Positions 1-5,887 of a stretch of 7,617 bases of DNA are shown in pieces. Both the position numbers and the translations under genes were made by a program. Origin of the DNA: an uncultured Ruminococcus sp. (GTDB lineage Bacteria; Bacillota; Clostridia; Oscillospirales; CAG-272); NCBI GenBank assembly GCA_902797125.1, contig CADBRS010000061.1, forward strand, positions 1 to 7,617, written 5' to 3'. Under the pieces are notes generated by a model. The model worked only from the letters and a program-made list of their open reading frames with translations, was not told the origin of the DNA and did not search any database. The stretch's first letter is position 1; each line of letters opens with the position of its first letter.

Positions 1-19
1 AGGGCAACATGGATAGCCA

Positions 20-1633
20 TTACAGCAGGATGTGCGTGATGCCTTTGGCCTTCTGGTTTTCCACGAATTCTTCGTAAGTGCCTTTGTAGTCCTGCCATCT
101 GTCCGGGCGGACCTCGATGATCCGGTTGGCGCACGTGCTCACGATTTCATAGTCATGAGACGAAACCATGACCATGCCTTTGAAATCCTTGAGCGCATTG
201 TTCACGGCCGTGATGGCTTCCAGATCCAGATGATTGGTCGGCTGATCCAGAAGCAGCATATTCGAACCGAACAACATCATCCGTGAGAACATGCAGCGCT
301 GCTTTTCACCTCCCGAAAGGACACGGACCTGTTTGAACACGCTGTCTCCGGAGAAGAGCATTCTGCCCAGAAACCCGCGCAGATAGGATTCGGTCTGATC
401 CTGGGAATATTGCCTCATCCAATCCAGGATCGAATCTTCGTTGCCTTCGAAATAGGCGGAATTATCTCTCGGAAAATAGGATCTGGTGATGCTGACGCCC
501 CATTTGAAAGACCCGCTTTCGCAAGGCTCTTCCTCCATGAGGATCTTCATGAGTGCGGTAATGGACCGGTCGTCTCCGACGAAGGCGACTTTGTCCCCTC
601 TGTCCAGCGTGAAGGACAGATCGCGGAACAGTTCGGTTCCGTCCGACGATCTGGCGCTCAGATTCCGGACGCTCAGCACGTCTTTCCCGGGCTCGCGCTC
701 CATATCGAAACCGATGAAAGGGTAGCGCCTGGAGGAGGCGGGCATATCGTAAACGCTCAGTTTTTCCAGCAGGTTTCTGCGGCTGGTCGCCTGCCTTGCC
801 TTGGATTTGTTTGCGGAGAAGCGGGAAATGAATTCCTGCAGTTCGCGGATCTTTTCTTCGGTGCGTTTGTTTTGCTGCTTGATCATCCGCTGGACCATCT
901 GGCTGGATTCGTACCAGAATTCATAGTTTCCGACATACATTTTGATGTGCGTGTAATCTATATCCACGATATTGGTGCAGACGTCGTTCAGGAAATGCCG
1001 GTCGTGGGATACGACCAGAACGGTTCCAGGATAGTCTGAGAGAAAATCTTCCAGCCACGCGATGGCGTCCAGATCCAGTCCGTTCGTGGGCTCATCCAGA
1101 AGAATGATGGCGGGATTTCCGAACAGTGCCTGTGCCAGGAGCACTTTGACTTTCTGCTCCTCAGTCAGTTCGCTCATAGAACTATCGAGCAGGGAAACGG
1201 GAAGCCCCAGACCCTGGATCAGCCGGGAGGCCTCGGATTCGGCTTCCCATCCGCCAAGTTCCGCATATTCGGCTTCGAGTTCGGAAGCCCGGACGCCGTC
1301 TTCATCCGAAAAGTCTTCTTTTTCATAGAGGGCGTCTTTTTCTTTTCCGACCGCATAAAGCCGCGGATTGCCCATGATGACCGTATCCAGAACGGTGAAG
1401 GATTCGAAAGCGTAATGGTCCTGTTTGAGGACAGAAATGCGTTCTTCTTTGGGGATGGATACCGAGCCGTGGGAAGGCTCAAGATCCCCGCAGATCAGCT
1501 TGAGAAACGTCGTTTTGCCGGCGCCGTTCGCGCCGATGATGCCGTAGCAGTTGCCCGGTGTGAACTTGAGATCCACGTCCTTGAAAAGGAGCTGTCCTCC
1601 GAAATGGAAACTCAGATCGGTCACTGTGATCAT
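20..1633 (-). CDS. ABC-F family ATPase, YkpA/YbiT type
   Basis: A 537-residue soluble protein with two tandem ABC ATPase domains and no membrane segments. ABC-F proteins bind the ribosomal E site and act on translation; this is family knowledge. NBD1 has Walker A GANGAGKTT (34-42), Q71, Walker B and catalytic Glu in LLDEPTN (178-184), and H210. The helical linker follows, including the family motif RFSANKSKARQATSR (271-285). NBD2 has signature LSGGEKQR (439-446) and H493. NBD2 lacks a normal P-loop lysine (GDDRSITA, 353-360), has no Q-loop Gln (SYFPRD, 385-390), and carries Gln instead of Glu after Walker B (LLDQPTN, Q464). The NBD1 signature is LTEEQ (156-160) rather than LSGGQ. I chose the ATG at 1633 over the in-frame ATG at 1663 because AGAGG lies 7 nt upstream and the MITV start fits the family. 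The overall pattern resembles Bacillus YkpA from memory. The physiological role is not shown by the sequence. Confidence 0.95.
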   Translation of the reverse strand: MITVTDLSFHFGGQLLFKDVDLKFTPGNCYGIIGANGAGKTTFLKLICGDLEPSHGSVSIPKEERISVLKQDHYAFESFTVLDTVIMGNPRLYAVGKEKDALYEKEDFSDEDGVRASELEAEYAELGGWEAESEASRLIQGLGLPVSLLDSSMSELTEEQKVKVLLAQALFGNPAIILLDEPTNGLDLDAIAWLEDFLSDYPGTVLVVSHDRHFLNDVCTNIVDIDYTHIKMYVGNYEFWYESSQMVQRMIKQQNKRTEEKIRELQEFISRFSANKSKARQATSRRNLLEKLSVYDMPASSRRYPFIGFDMEREPGKDVLSVRNLSARSSDGTELFRDLSFTLDRGDKVAFVGDDRSITALMKILMEEEPCESGSFKWGVSITRSYFPRDNSAYFEGNEDSILDWMRQYSQDQTESYLRGFLGRMLFSGDSVFKQVRVLSGGEKQRCMFSRMMLFGSNMLLLDQPTNHLDLEAITAVNNALKDFKGMVMVSSHDYEIVSTCANRIIEVRPDRWQDYKGTYEEFVENQKAKGITHILL

Positions 1634-1640
1634 GAAAAAA

Positions 1641-1645
1641 CCTCT
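1641..1645 (-). promoter_or_regulatory. Ribosome binding site that sets the ABC-F start
   Basis: On the minus strand AGAGG is followed by 7 nt (TTTTTTC) and the ATG at 1633. The upstream in-frame ATG at 1663 has no comparable purine-rich site, so the 10-codon extension it would add is unlikely to be translated. Confidence 0.75.
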
Positions 1646-1675
1646 GAATATGCCGTCGCGCATGAGCGCGCGTTA

Positions 1676-1704
1676 TTGAAATAGCGTTCCTGTTGTGGTA
1701 AAAT
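1676..1704 (+). promoter_or_regulatory. Promoter of the 1764-3822 operon
   Basis: TTGAAA (1676-1681) is separated by exactly 17 nt from TAAAAT (1699-1704), and a TG one base upstream of the -10 makes it an extended -10 element. The expected start is near 1711, which gives a leader of about 53 nt before the ATG at 1764. This start also rules out the GTG at 1710 as the translation start. The match is to the vegetative sigma-A/sigma-70 consensus. Confidence 0.7.
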
Positions 1705-1739
1705 AATACGTGCGTGAGACTATTATAGCAAAGAACGCT
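1683..1739. repeat. 7-bp inverted repeat spanning the two facing promoters
   Basis: AGCGTTC at 1683-1689 is the exact reverse complement of GAACGCT at 1733-1739. The arms are 50 bp apart centre to centre, and the midpoint (1711) falls at the predicted transcription starts. Each arm sits in the -35/-10 spacer of one promoter. The symmetry is seen directly; a role as a regulator binding pair is inference, and a 7-bp match in such a window could arise by chance. Confidence 0.4.
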
Positions 1740-1750
1740 CAAAAAAGCAA
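1722..1750 (-). promoter_or_regulatory. Promoter of the ABC-F gene
   Basis: On the minus strand TTGCTT (1750-1745) is followed, after 17 nt, by a perfect TATAAT (1727-1722) with TG one base upstream of it. The expected start is near 1715, giving a leader of roughly 80 nt. That leader contains a short 5-bp GC stem (1657-1661 with 1666-1670). The promoter points towards the plus-strand promoter and lies within the first bases of that operon's leader. Confidence 0.7.
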
Positions 1751-1752
1751 AC

Positions 1753-1758
1753 AGGAGG
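1753..1758 (+). promoter_or_regulatory. Strong ribosome binding site setting the start at 1764
   Basis: AGGAGG lies 5 nt before the ATG at 1764. It selects this start over the in-frame GTG at 1710, which lies at or upstream of the predicted transcription start. Confidence 0.8.
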
Positions 1759-1763
1759 GAAGC

Positions 1764-2300
1764 ATGGAAGAGAAAAAGTCACCCGGGCGCAAGCTCAAGA
1801 CATGCCAGCTGATCCTCCTGTTTTCGATTCCTGCCGTGCTGCTTCTCGTTTTTCTGTTCTTCGCCATTTTCGGTGAGCGGATCATCGTAAGTACCGATTG
1901 CGGGAACAGGATGAAAAAACTGGACCGGACAGAGATCACCCGCGTGATCGTTGCGGATCCGCTTTTCGATACCGGGATCCCGACCGGATCCGGGTATGAA
2001 TTTTCACTGGACGATCCAACCTGGACGGAGCAATGGAAACTGAATTGTCAGGAACTTTTCTCCGGTGCGAAGTACAAAGGCCGCAGACAGGCTGAAGCCG
2101 GTTTCTGGGATCCTCACGTCCGGTTCATCCTGGACGGCGAGGAAGTCCGGATCTATTTGGGTGAGACTTATTTCTATTTCACAAAAGGCGACAACGCGCT
2201 GCTCTTTGAGCCGGCGGATCCCAAAAAATTGGAGTCGATCAAAACCGTGCTCAAAAATTGCCTGACGGAAGCATTCTACAGGGAGGAAGAGGGGAATTGA
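1764..2300 (+). CDS. Unknown single-pass membrane protein
   Basis: A 178-residue protein that I do not recognise. The N-terminus is short and basic (KK, RK, K within residues 4-12). One strongly hydrophobic segment follows at about 14-37, without an obvious signal-peptidase site, so it is probably an N-in anchor with the remainder outside the membrane. The outer part (38-178) has mixed character. It includes ITRVIVADP (58-66), several Trp/Tyr/Phe residues (WTEQW at 87-91, YFYF at 136-139) and Cys at 46, 95 and 166, and looks like a small compact beta-rich domain. It is the first gene of a three-gene operon, ending 1 nt before the uracil-DNA glycosylase start, with its own promoter and strong ribosome binding site. 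Nothing ties it functionally to DNA repair or transport except position. No function is proposed. Confidence 0.88.
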   Translation: MEEKKSPGRKLKTCQLILLFSIPAVLLLVFLFFAIFGERIIVSTDCGNRMKKLDRTEITRVIVADPLFDTGIPTGSGYEFSLDDPTWTEQWKLNCQELFSGAKYKGRRQAEAGFWDPHVRFILDGEEVRIYLGETYFYFTKGDNALLFEPADPKKLESIKTVLKNCLTEAFYREEEGN

Positions 2301-2301
2301 T

Positions 2302-2859
2302 ATGCCGGAAGAACGCTTTGAAGAATTGAAGAAGACATGTCTGTCCTGTACCGCATGCCCGCTCTCCCAAACCCGGACCAACGTCGTTTTCGGCGAGGGC
2401 AACCCGGATGCGGATCTGATGTTCGTGGGCGAAGCGCCCGGCGAGCAGGAAGACCTCTCCGGAAAACCTTTCGTTGGCCGATCCGGCCAGCTGCTCGACC
2501 GCTATCTCGAATATGTCGGGATCAGGCGGGAAGACGTATTTATAGCCAATATCATCAAATGCCGTCCGCCCGCAAACCGGGATCCGAAGCCTTCCGAAGA
2601 GGAACTCTGCATGCCTTATCTGCGCGAGCAGGTCCGGCTGATCCGGCCCAAAATCATCGTGTGTCTCGGACGGATCGCCGCGATGAAACTCATCCGCGAG
2701 GACTACCGGATCACGGAAGAGCACGGTCAGTGGGTCCGGAAAGGGAACTTTCTGATGACTGCAGTTTTCCATCCGGCAGCCATCCTCCGCGATCCGCGCA
2801 AAAAAGAACTCATGCTGGATGACATGATCTCTATTTCAAAAAAACTGACGGAAGAGTGA
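2302..2859 (+). CDS. Family-4 (Fe-S) uracil-DNA glycosylase
   Basis: A 185-residue protein of normal length for the thermophile-type family-4 uracil-DNA glycosylases, which excise uracil from DNA and start base-excision repair. Four cysteines fit the family's 4Fe-4S ligand pattern: C16 and C19 (CTACPL), C87 (IIKCRPPANRDP) and C103. C13 and C121 are additional and probably not ligands. The uracil-pocket motif GEAPGEQED is at 43-51, followed by the GKPFVGRSGQLL segment (54-65). The C-terminal catalytic-loop motif HPAAILRDP is at 157-165. The start is supported by GAGGGG at 2289-2294, 7 nt upstream. The gene lies 1 nt after the preceding stop and 3 nt before the transporter, so it is almost certainly co-transcribed. 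Nothing looks broken. Family assignment is secure; activity is inferred from the motifs. Confidence 0.95.
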   Translation: MPEERFEELKKTCLSCTACPLSQTRTNVVFGEGNPDADLMFVGEAPGEQEDLSGKPFVGRSGQLLDRYLEYVGIRREDVFIANIIKCRPPANRDPKPSEEELCMPYLREQVRLIRPKIIVCLGRIAAMKLIREDYRITEEHGQWVRKGNFLMTAVFHPAAILRDPRKKELMLDDMISISKKLTEE

Positions 2860-2862
2860 CCT

Positions 2863-3822
2863 ATGGATTTCGGCTCTTTGCTTCAAATCATTCTGACGCT
2901 TTTTCTGATGATCGCGACAGGTGTCCTTTGCCGGAAGGTCGGCATCATCGACAACATCGCGTCGAAAAAGCTCTCGGAACTCATTATCAAGATCGGCCAG
3001 CCGATGATGATCGTCGCGGCATTGGCCAAGCAGGAATTTACGGATGAGAATCTGCAACTGGCGGGCATCGCGACGCTGATCGGCATCGTGATGCATATCG
3101 TCATGGCCGGACTGGCGTATCTTCTGTGCCTGCCGCTGAAAAAACAGCCCACGCTCCGCAACGTGATCGAGTTCACGAGCATTTTCGCCAACTGCGGTTT
3201 TCTGGGCTTCCCCATCATGGAGGCGCTGCTCGGTCAGCAGGGTCTGTTCATGGCCGCCTTTTACGTGATCGGGTTCAACCTGGGCATTTGGACTTGGGGA
3301 TTATACGTCATCGGCAGAGGCACAGGCTCGGTCAAAATCACGGTCAAAAAGGTCTTTCTCAATTTCGGGACCGTGCCCTGTACGATCGGAGCCATCCTGT
3401 TTCTCATGAGATGGCCGTTCGCCTCGTTCGAGCTGCCGCCTTTCCTGATGAACTTCCTGAACTATCTGGGCAATCTGTGCACGCCGATCTCGGTGCTGAT
3501 CACGGGCGCGCTTCTGGCTACCATTCCTTTGGGTCAGCTTTTCAAGACCAAGGCGATCTACTACGGGTGTCTGATCAAACTGGTCATTATCCCTGTCATC
3601 GTCTGTTTTGCCGCTCATTTGATGGGCCTCAGCGATCTGATCACGATCTTCTGCACGGCGATGGCCGCGCTGCCCAGCGCCGCGTCGGTCACGATGTTCT
3701 GTGAAATGTACGAGCTGGAGGGCTCGCACGAGGCGTCTCAGATGGTGGGCACGACATCCGTGCTCTGTCTGGGCACTTTCCCGCTCATTATGCTCCTCGC
3801 GGATCTGATCTGCAAGATCTGA
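2863..3822 (+). CDS. AEC-family (auxin efflux carrier-like) transporter
   Basis: A 319-residue integral membrane protein of usual AEC length, with about ten hydrophobic segments in two halves, starting at residues 5-23 and ending at about 297-318. Family hallmarks are the NCGFLGFP segment (110-117) in the first half, the LCTPISVLITGALLA segment (205-219), and LPSAASVTMFCEMY (270-283) near the end, which matches the usual PSAAS...Y motif. The family contains bile/arsenite/riboflavin-transporter-superfamily proteins that export or import small organic anions such as malate; the substrate cannot be read from the sequence. The start is supported by GGAAGAG at 2850-2856, inside the end of the glycosylase gene. 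It is the last gene of the operon, with candidate hairpins at and after its stop codon. Confidence 0.93.
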   Translation: MDFGSLLQIILTLFLMIATGVLCRKVGIIDNIASKKLSELIIKIGQPMMIVAALAKQEFTDENLQLAGIATLIGIVMHIVMAGLAYLLCLPLKKQPTLRNVIEFTSIFANCGFLGFPIMEALLGQQGLFMAAFYVIGFNLGIWTWGLYVIGRGTGSVKITVKKVFLNFGTVPCTIGAILFLMRWPFASFELPPFLMNFLNYLGNLCTPISVLITGALLATIPLGQLFKTKAIYYGCLIKLVIIPVIVCFAAHLMGLSDLITIFCTAMAALPSAASVTMFCEMYELEGSHEASQMVGTTSVLCLGTFPLIMLLADLICKI

Positions 3823-3884
3823 TCCGTTTGGGCATTTACCCCTTTTTGCACAAACGGAAAAACGGGCTCAACGTGTCCTTTTTT
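3823..3884 (+). terminator. Possible weak terminator after the AEC gene
   Basis: An 8-bp perfect inverted repeat (TCCGTTTG 3823-3830 with CAAACGGA 3851-3858) with a 20-nt loop starts directly after the stop codon. It is not followed by T residues. A short second stem (GGGC 3864-3867 with GTCC 3875-3878, one G-T pair) leads into six T residues (3879-3884). Neither is a classic strong terminator; together they may end the upstream operon before the next promoter. Confidence 0.4.
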
Positions 3885-3893
3885 CGCCTTTTG

Positions 3894-3902
3894 TGATATA
3901 AT
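3894..3902 (+). promoter_or_regulatory. Extended -10 promoter for the 3941-5724 gene pair
   Basis: TG-A-TATAAT is a perfect extended -10 element. The hexamer 17 nt upstream (3874-3879, TGTCCT) is a poor -35, which extended -10 promoters tolerate. The start would be near 3909, giving a leader of about 32 nt that carries the ribosome binding site AAGGA (3928-3932). Confidence 0.65.
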
Positions 3903-3940
3903 TTCTACAGCACTCTTTCTTTTCGGAAAGGACGGCATAT

Positions 3941-5005
3941 ATGGCAAAGAAAAATCTGGCAATCATCGGTTACGGAGGGCAGGGCGGCTGGCATGCTCAA
4001 ATGGCTCAGAGTTCGGACGTTGTCGAACTCAAAGGCGTCTATGACATCCTGCCTGAACGCAATGCGCTCGCCGAATCGCGCGGCATCCTCGCCTACCCGG
4101 ATCTCGGAGCGCTGCTCTCGGATCCGTCCGTGGATATCGTGACGGTCGCCACACCCAACGATACACATTACGAAATCGTTCTCAAAGCGCTGAAAGCAGG
4201 CAAGAACGTCATCTGCGAAAAGCCTGTCGAGATGCAGTATGACCGGGTCCTCGAAATGATCCGGACGGCCAAAGAGAACGGCGTCTGCTTCACGGTCCAT
4301 CAGAACAGACGCTGGGACGTCGATTTTCTGGCCATGAAGCGGATCCTCCGCGAGGGCATGATCGGCGCGCCTTTGCATATCGAGTCCCGCGTGCACGGGT
4401 CCCGCGGCATTCCGAGCGACTGGCGGGGAACCAAGGCGCACGGAGGCGGGATGATCCTGGACTGGGGCGTTCATCTGATCGACCAGATCCTTCAGCTGAT
4501 CGACTCCGAGATCGATTCCGTTTTCTGCGACGTGACCCACTATACGAACAAAGAAGTGGACGACGGCTTCAGGCTGAACATCTATTTCAAAAACGGCGTG
4601 ACCGCTTTCGTCGAAGTGGGCACCTTCAATTTCATCGCCATGCCCCGGTTCTATCTCCAGTGCGAGAAGGGCACGTCCATGATCCGCGACTGGCGCGAAT
4701 GCGCGAAAGTCGTCCGTTACAAATACTGGCATGAAAACGACGTCATGCCCGTTCAGACGGCCGCCGGCATCACCAAGACCATGGCGCCCAGAGACGAGAT
4801 CACAACGGATATTTTCGAAGTCGAAAGACCCGTGGCGGACGTCCACGATTTCTACAGGAACTACGTCCGCGCCGTGGACGGGCTGGAGCCCCAGCTTGTG
4901 ACGCATGAGCAGATGCTGCGCGTCATGAAAGTCATGCTGAGCGCCTTCCGTTCCGCGGAGACGCATCAGGTCGTCAGCTTCAGGGAGGATCTGTCATGTT
5001 TTTGA
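3941..5005 (+). CDS. Gfo/Idh/MocA family NAD(P)-dependent oxidoreductase
   Basis: A 354-residue protein of normal length for the Gfo/Idh/MocA family, which oxidises or reduces sugars, cyclitols and related compounds with NAD(P). The N-terminal Rossmann fold starts with AIIGYGGQG (7-15, the GxGxxG loop) and has the TPNDTHYE segment (71-78). The family motif EKP (93-95) supplies the catalytic Lys94. The C-terminal substrate domain carries LDWGVHLID (173-181), with Asp174 and His178 in the usual DxxxH spacing. All key residues are present. The start has AAGGA 8 nt upstream and a promoter close by. The gene overlaps the next one by 10 nt, so the two are probably translationally coupled. The substrate cannot be deduced; pairing with a phospholipid gene suggests, without proof, a polyol or sugar-phosphate linked to envelope synthesis. 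Confidence 0.93.
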   Translation: MAKKNLAIIGYGGQGGWHAQMAQSSDVVELKGVYDILPERNALAESRGILAYPDLGALLSDPSVDIVTVATPNDTHYEIVLKALKAGKNVICEKPVEMQYDRVLEMIRTAKENGVCFTVHQNRRWDVDFLAMKRILREGMIGAPLHIESRVHGSRGIPSDWRGTKAHGGGMILDWGVHLIDQILQLIDSEIDSVFCDVTHYTNKEVDDGFRLNIYFKNGVTAFVEVGTFNFIAMPRFYLQCEKGTSMIRDWRECAKVVRYKYWHENDVMPVQTAAGITKTMAPRDEITTDIFEVERPVADVHDFYRNYVRAVDGLEPQLVTHEQMLRVMKVMLSAFRSAETHQVVSFREDLSCF

Positions 5006-5724
5006 CGCTTTGTCTGACCGTTCCGGTCGTCGCATACCTGTGCGGCGGCGCAAACGGAGCCATCATCTTTTCCAAACTGGTCTATCATAAAGACATCCGC
5101 GAATACGGGAGCAAAAACCCGGGATTTACCAATTTCAAACGGGTCTTCGGCCCGAAACTGGCCTGGTTCGTCTTCCTGTTCGATATCCTGAAAACGGTCG
5201 TACCGGTCCTTTCTGCCGCTTTCCTGTTCCGGTATTTCGGGACGGACGTCACGGAGGACGCTTCGCTCCTCTGGAAGTTCGGAGCGGCCTATGCGGGCAT
5301 CTTCTGCATGATCGGCCACGCCTATCCCGTCTGGTATAAATTCAAGGGCGGAAAGACTTTTTCCTGCGGAGCCGCGATCGTCTGGTTCATCGACTGGCGG
5401 GTGGCTCTGGTCGTAGCCGGGATCTTCCTGCTTTCGCTGCTTCTCGTGACCAAGATCATGTCGCTTTCGTCCTGTCTGGCCGCGCTGTGCTTCCCGATCG
5501 GGACGCTGACGGTAGGGCTGATCACGTCTTCGATGGGGACGACGCTGTATCTTATCATGGTGATCATCAACTTCCTGGGCGCCGCGCTGCTCATTTTCCG
5601 TCATAAGGAGAATCTCGGAAGGCTCTTCCGCGGAGAAGAGAAGAAATTCTATCTCTTCGGTCACAAGACGTCTGAAGAGAAAGCACCCGAGAGCGGTGAA
5701 GCGCAGCCGACAGAAGAAAAATGA
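4996..5724 (+). CDS. PlsY-like acyl-phosphate:glycerol-3-phosphate acyltransferase
   Basis: A 242-residue polytopic membrane protein. PlsY transfers an acyl group from acyl-phosphate to glycerol-3-phosphate to make lysophosphatidate, the first step of phospholipid synthesis in most bacteria. Motif 1 is recognisable as YGSKNPGFTNFKR (37-49; usual form GSGNxGAxNxxR). Motif 2 is GHAYPVWYKFKGGK (107-120), and the third conserved region is TKIMSLSS (152-159). The usual ending is present as IFRHKENLGRLFRGEE (200-215). Deviations are Lys40 for the usual Gly, and TFS after KGGK where GVAT is typical. A hydrophilic, Glu/Lys-rich tail (about 216-242) makes it longer than the usual 200 or so residues. 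The ribosome binding site AGGGAGGA (4982-4989) lies inside the dehydrogenase gene. It could be a divergent paralogue rather than the main PlsY, so I give no symbol. Confidence 0.9.
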   Translation: MFLTLCLTVPVVAYLCGGANGAIIFSKLVYHKDIREYGSKNPGFTNFKRVFGPKLAWFVFLFDILKTVVPVLSAAFLFRYFGTDVTEDASLLWKFGAAYAGIFCMIGHAYPVWYKFKGGKTFSCGAAIVWFIDWRVALVVAGIFLLSLLLVTKIMSLSSCLAALCFPIGTLTVGLITSSMGTTLYLIMVIINFLGAALLIFRHKENLGRLFRGEEKKFYLFGHKTSEEKAPESGEAQPTEEK

Positions 5725-5765
5725 TCGATGAGCGTGCTCTGTCCGCTCATTGTTCCAGTCATCTG

Positions 5766-5812
5766 CGAAAGATCCTGTCTGGCACGGCTTCCGGTTTGCC
5801 GGGGATCTTTTG
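5766..5812 (+). terminator. Hairpin terminator after the PlsY-like gene
   Basis: CGAAAGATCC (5766-5775) pairs with GGATCTTTTG (5803-5812), with one G-T wobble. Inside it GGCA (5781-5784) pairs with TGCC (5797-5800) around a small CGG/CCG stem. The T run is partly within the distal arm. It lies about 40 nt after the stop codon, and the A-rich/T-rich arms suit termination in either direction. Confidence 0.65.
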
Positions 5813-5842
5813 TTATCCAGTCACGCCCGGGGGAAAAACGGG

Positions 5843-5848
5843 TACAAT
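5843..5848 (+). promoter_or_regulatory. Candidate -10 element for the ABC transporter gene
   Basis: TACAAT (one mismatch from TATAAT) lies 39 nt before the ATG, with the start expected near 5855. There is no convincing -35 at 16-18 nt and no upstream TG. CCCG (5826-5829) and CGGG (5839-5842) form a short inverted repeat just upstream. An activator may be needed, which is inference. Confidence 0.35.
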
Positions 5849-5887
5849 CTTTTACAAGAACCGACTCTATCAGAAAGAGGATTTTCG

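Noticed and set aside
410..1039. A 209-codon plus-strand open frame opposite the ABC-F gene
   Set aside because: Shadow of the ABC-F coding strand with no start signals or domains of its own.
1634..1663. Ten-residue N-terminal extension of the ABC-F protein from the ATG at 1663
   Set aside because: No ribosome binding site precedes it, while the ATG at 1633 has AGAGG at 7 nt and fits the family's N-terminus.
1710..1763. GTG start at 1710 extending the unknown membrane protein by 18 residues
   Set aside because: It lies at or before the predicted transcription start, and the ATG at 1764 has a strong AGGAGG.
1764..3822. The operon with uracil-DNA glycosylase as a possible phage-defence system
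   Set aside because: Family-4 glycosylases are common repair enzymes; there is no nuclease, toxin, mobile element or defence-type partner, and the AEC transporter does not fit.
3905..4966. A 353-codon open frame on the minus strand opposite the Gfo/Idh/MocA gene
   Set aside because: It mirrors a real gene with all catalytic motifs, has no recognisable domains, and is rich in His/Asp/Arg as expected for an antisense shadow.
4966..5664. A 232-codon minus-strand open frame opposite the PlsY-like gene
   Set aside because: Low-complexity Glu/Asp/Arg/Gln composition typical of a shadow of a hydrophobic membrane protein; the plus strand has conserved PlsY motifs.
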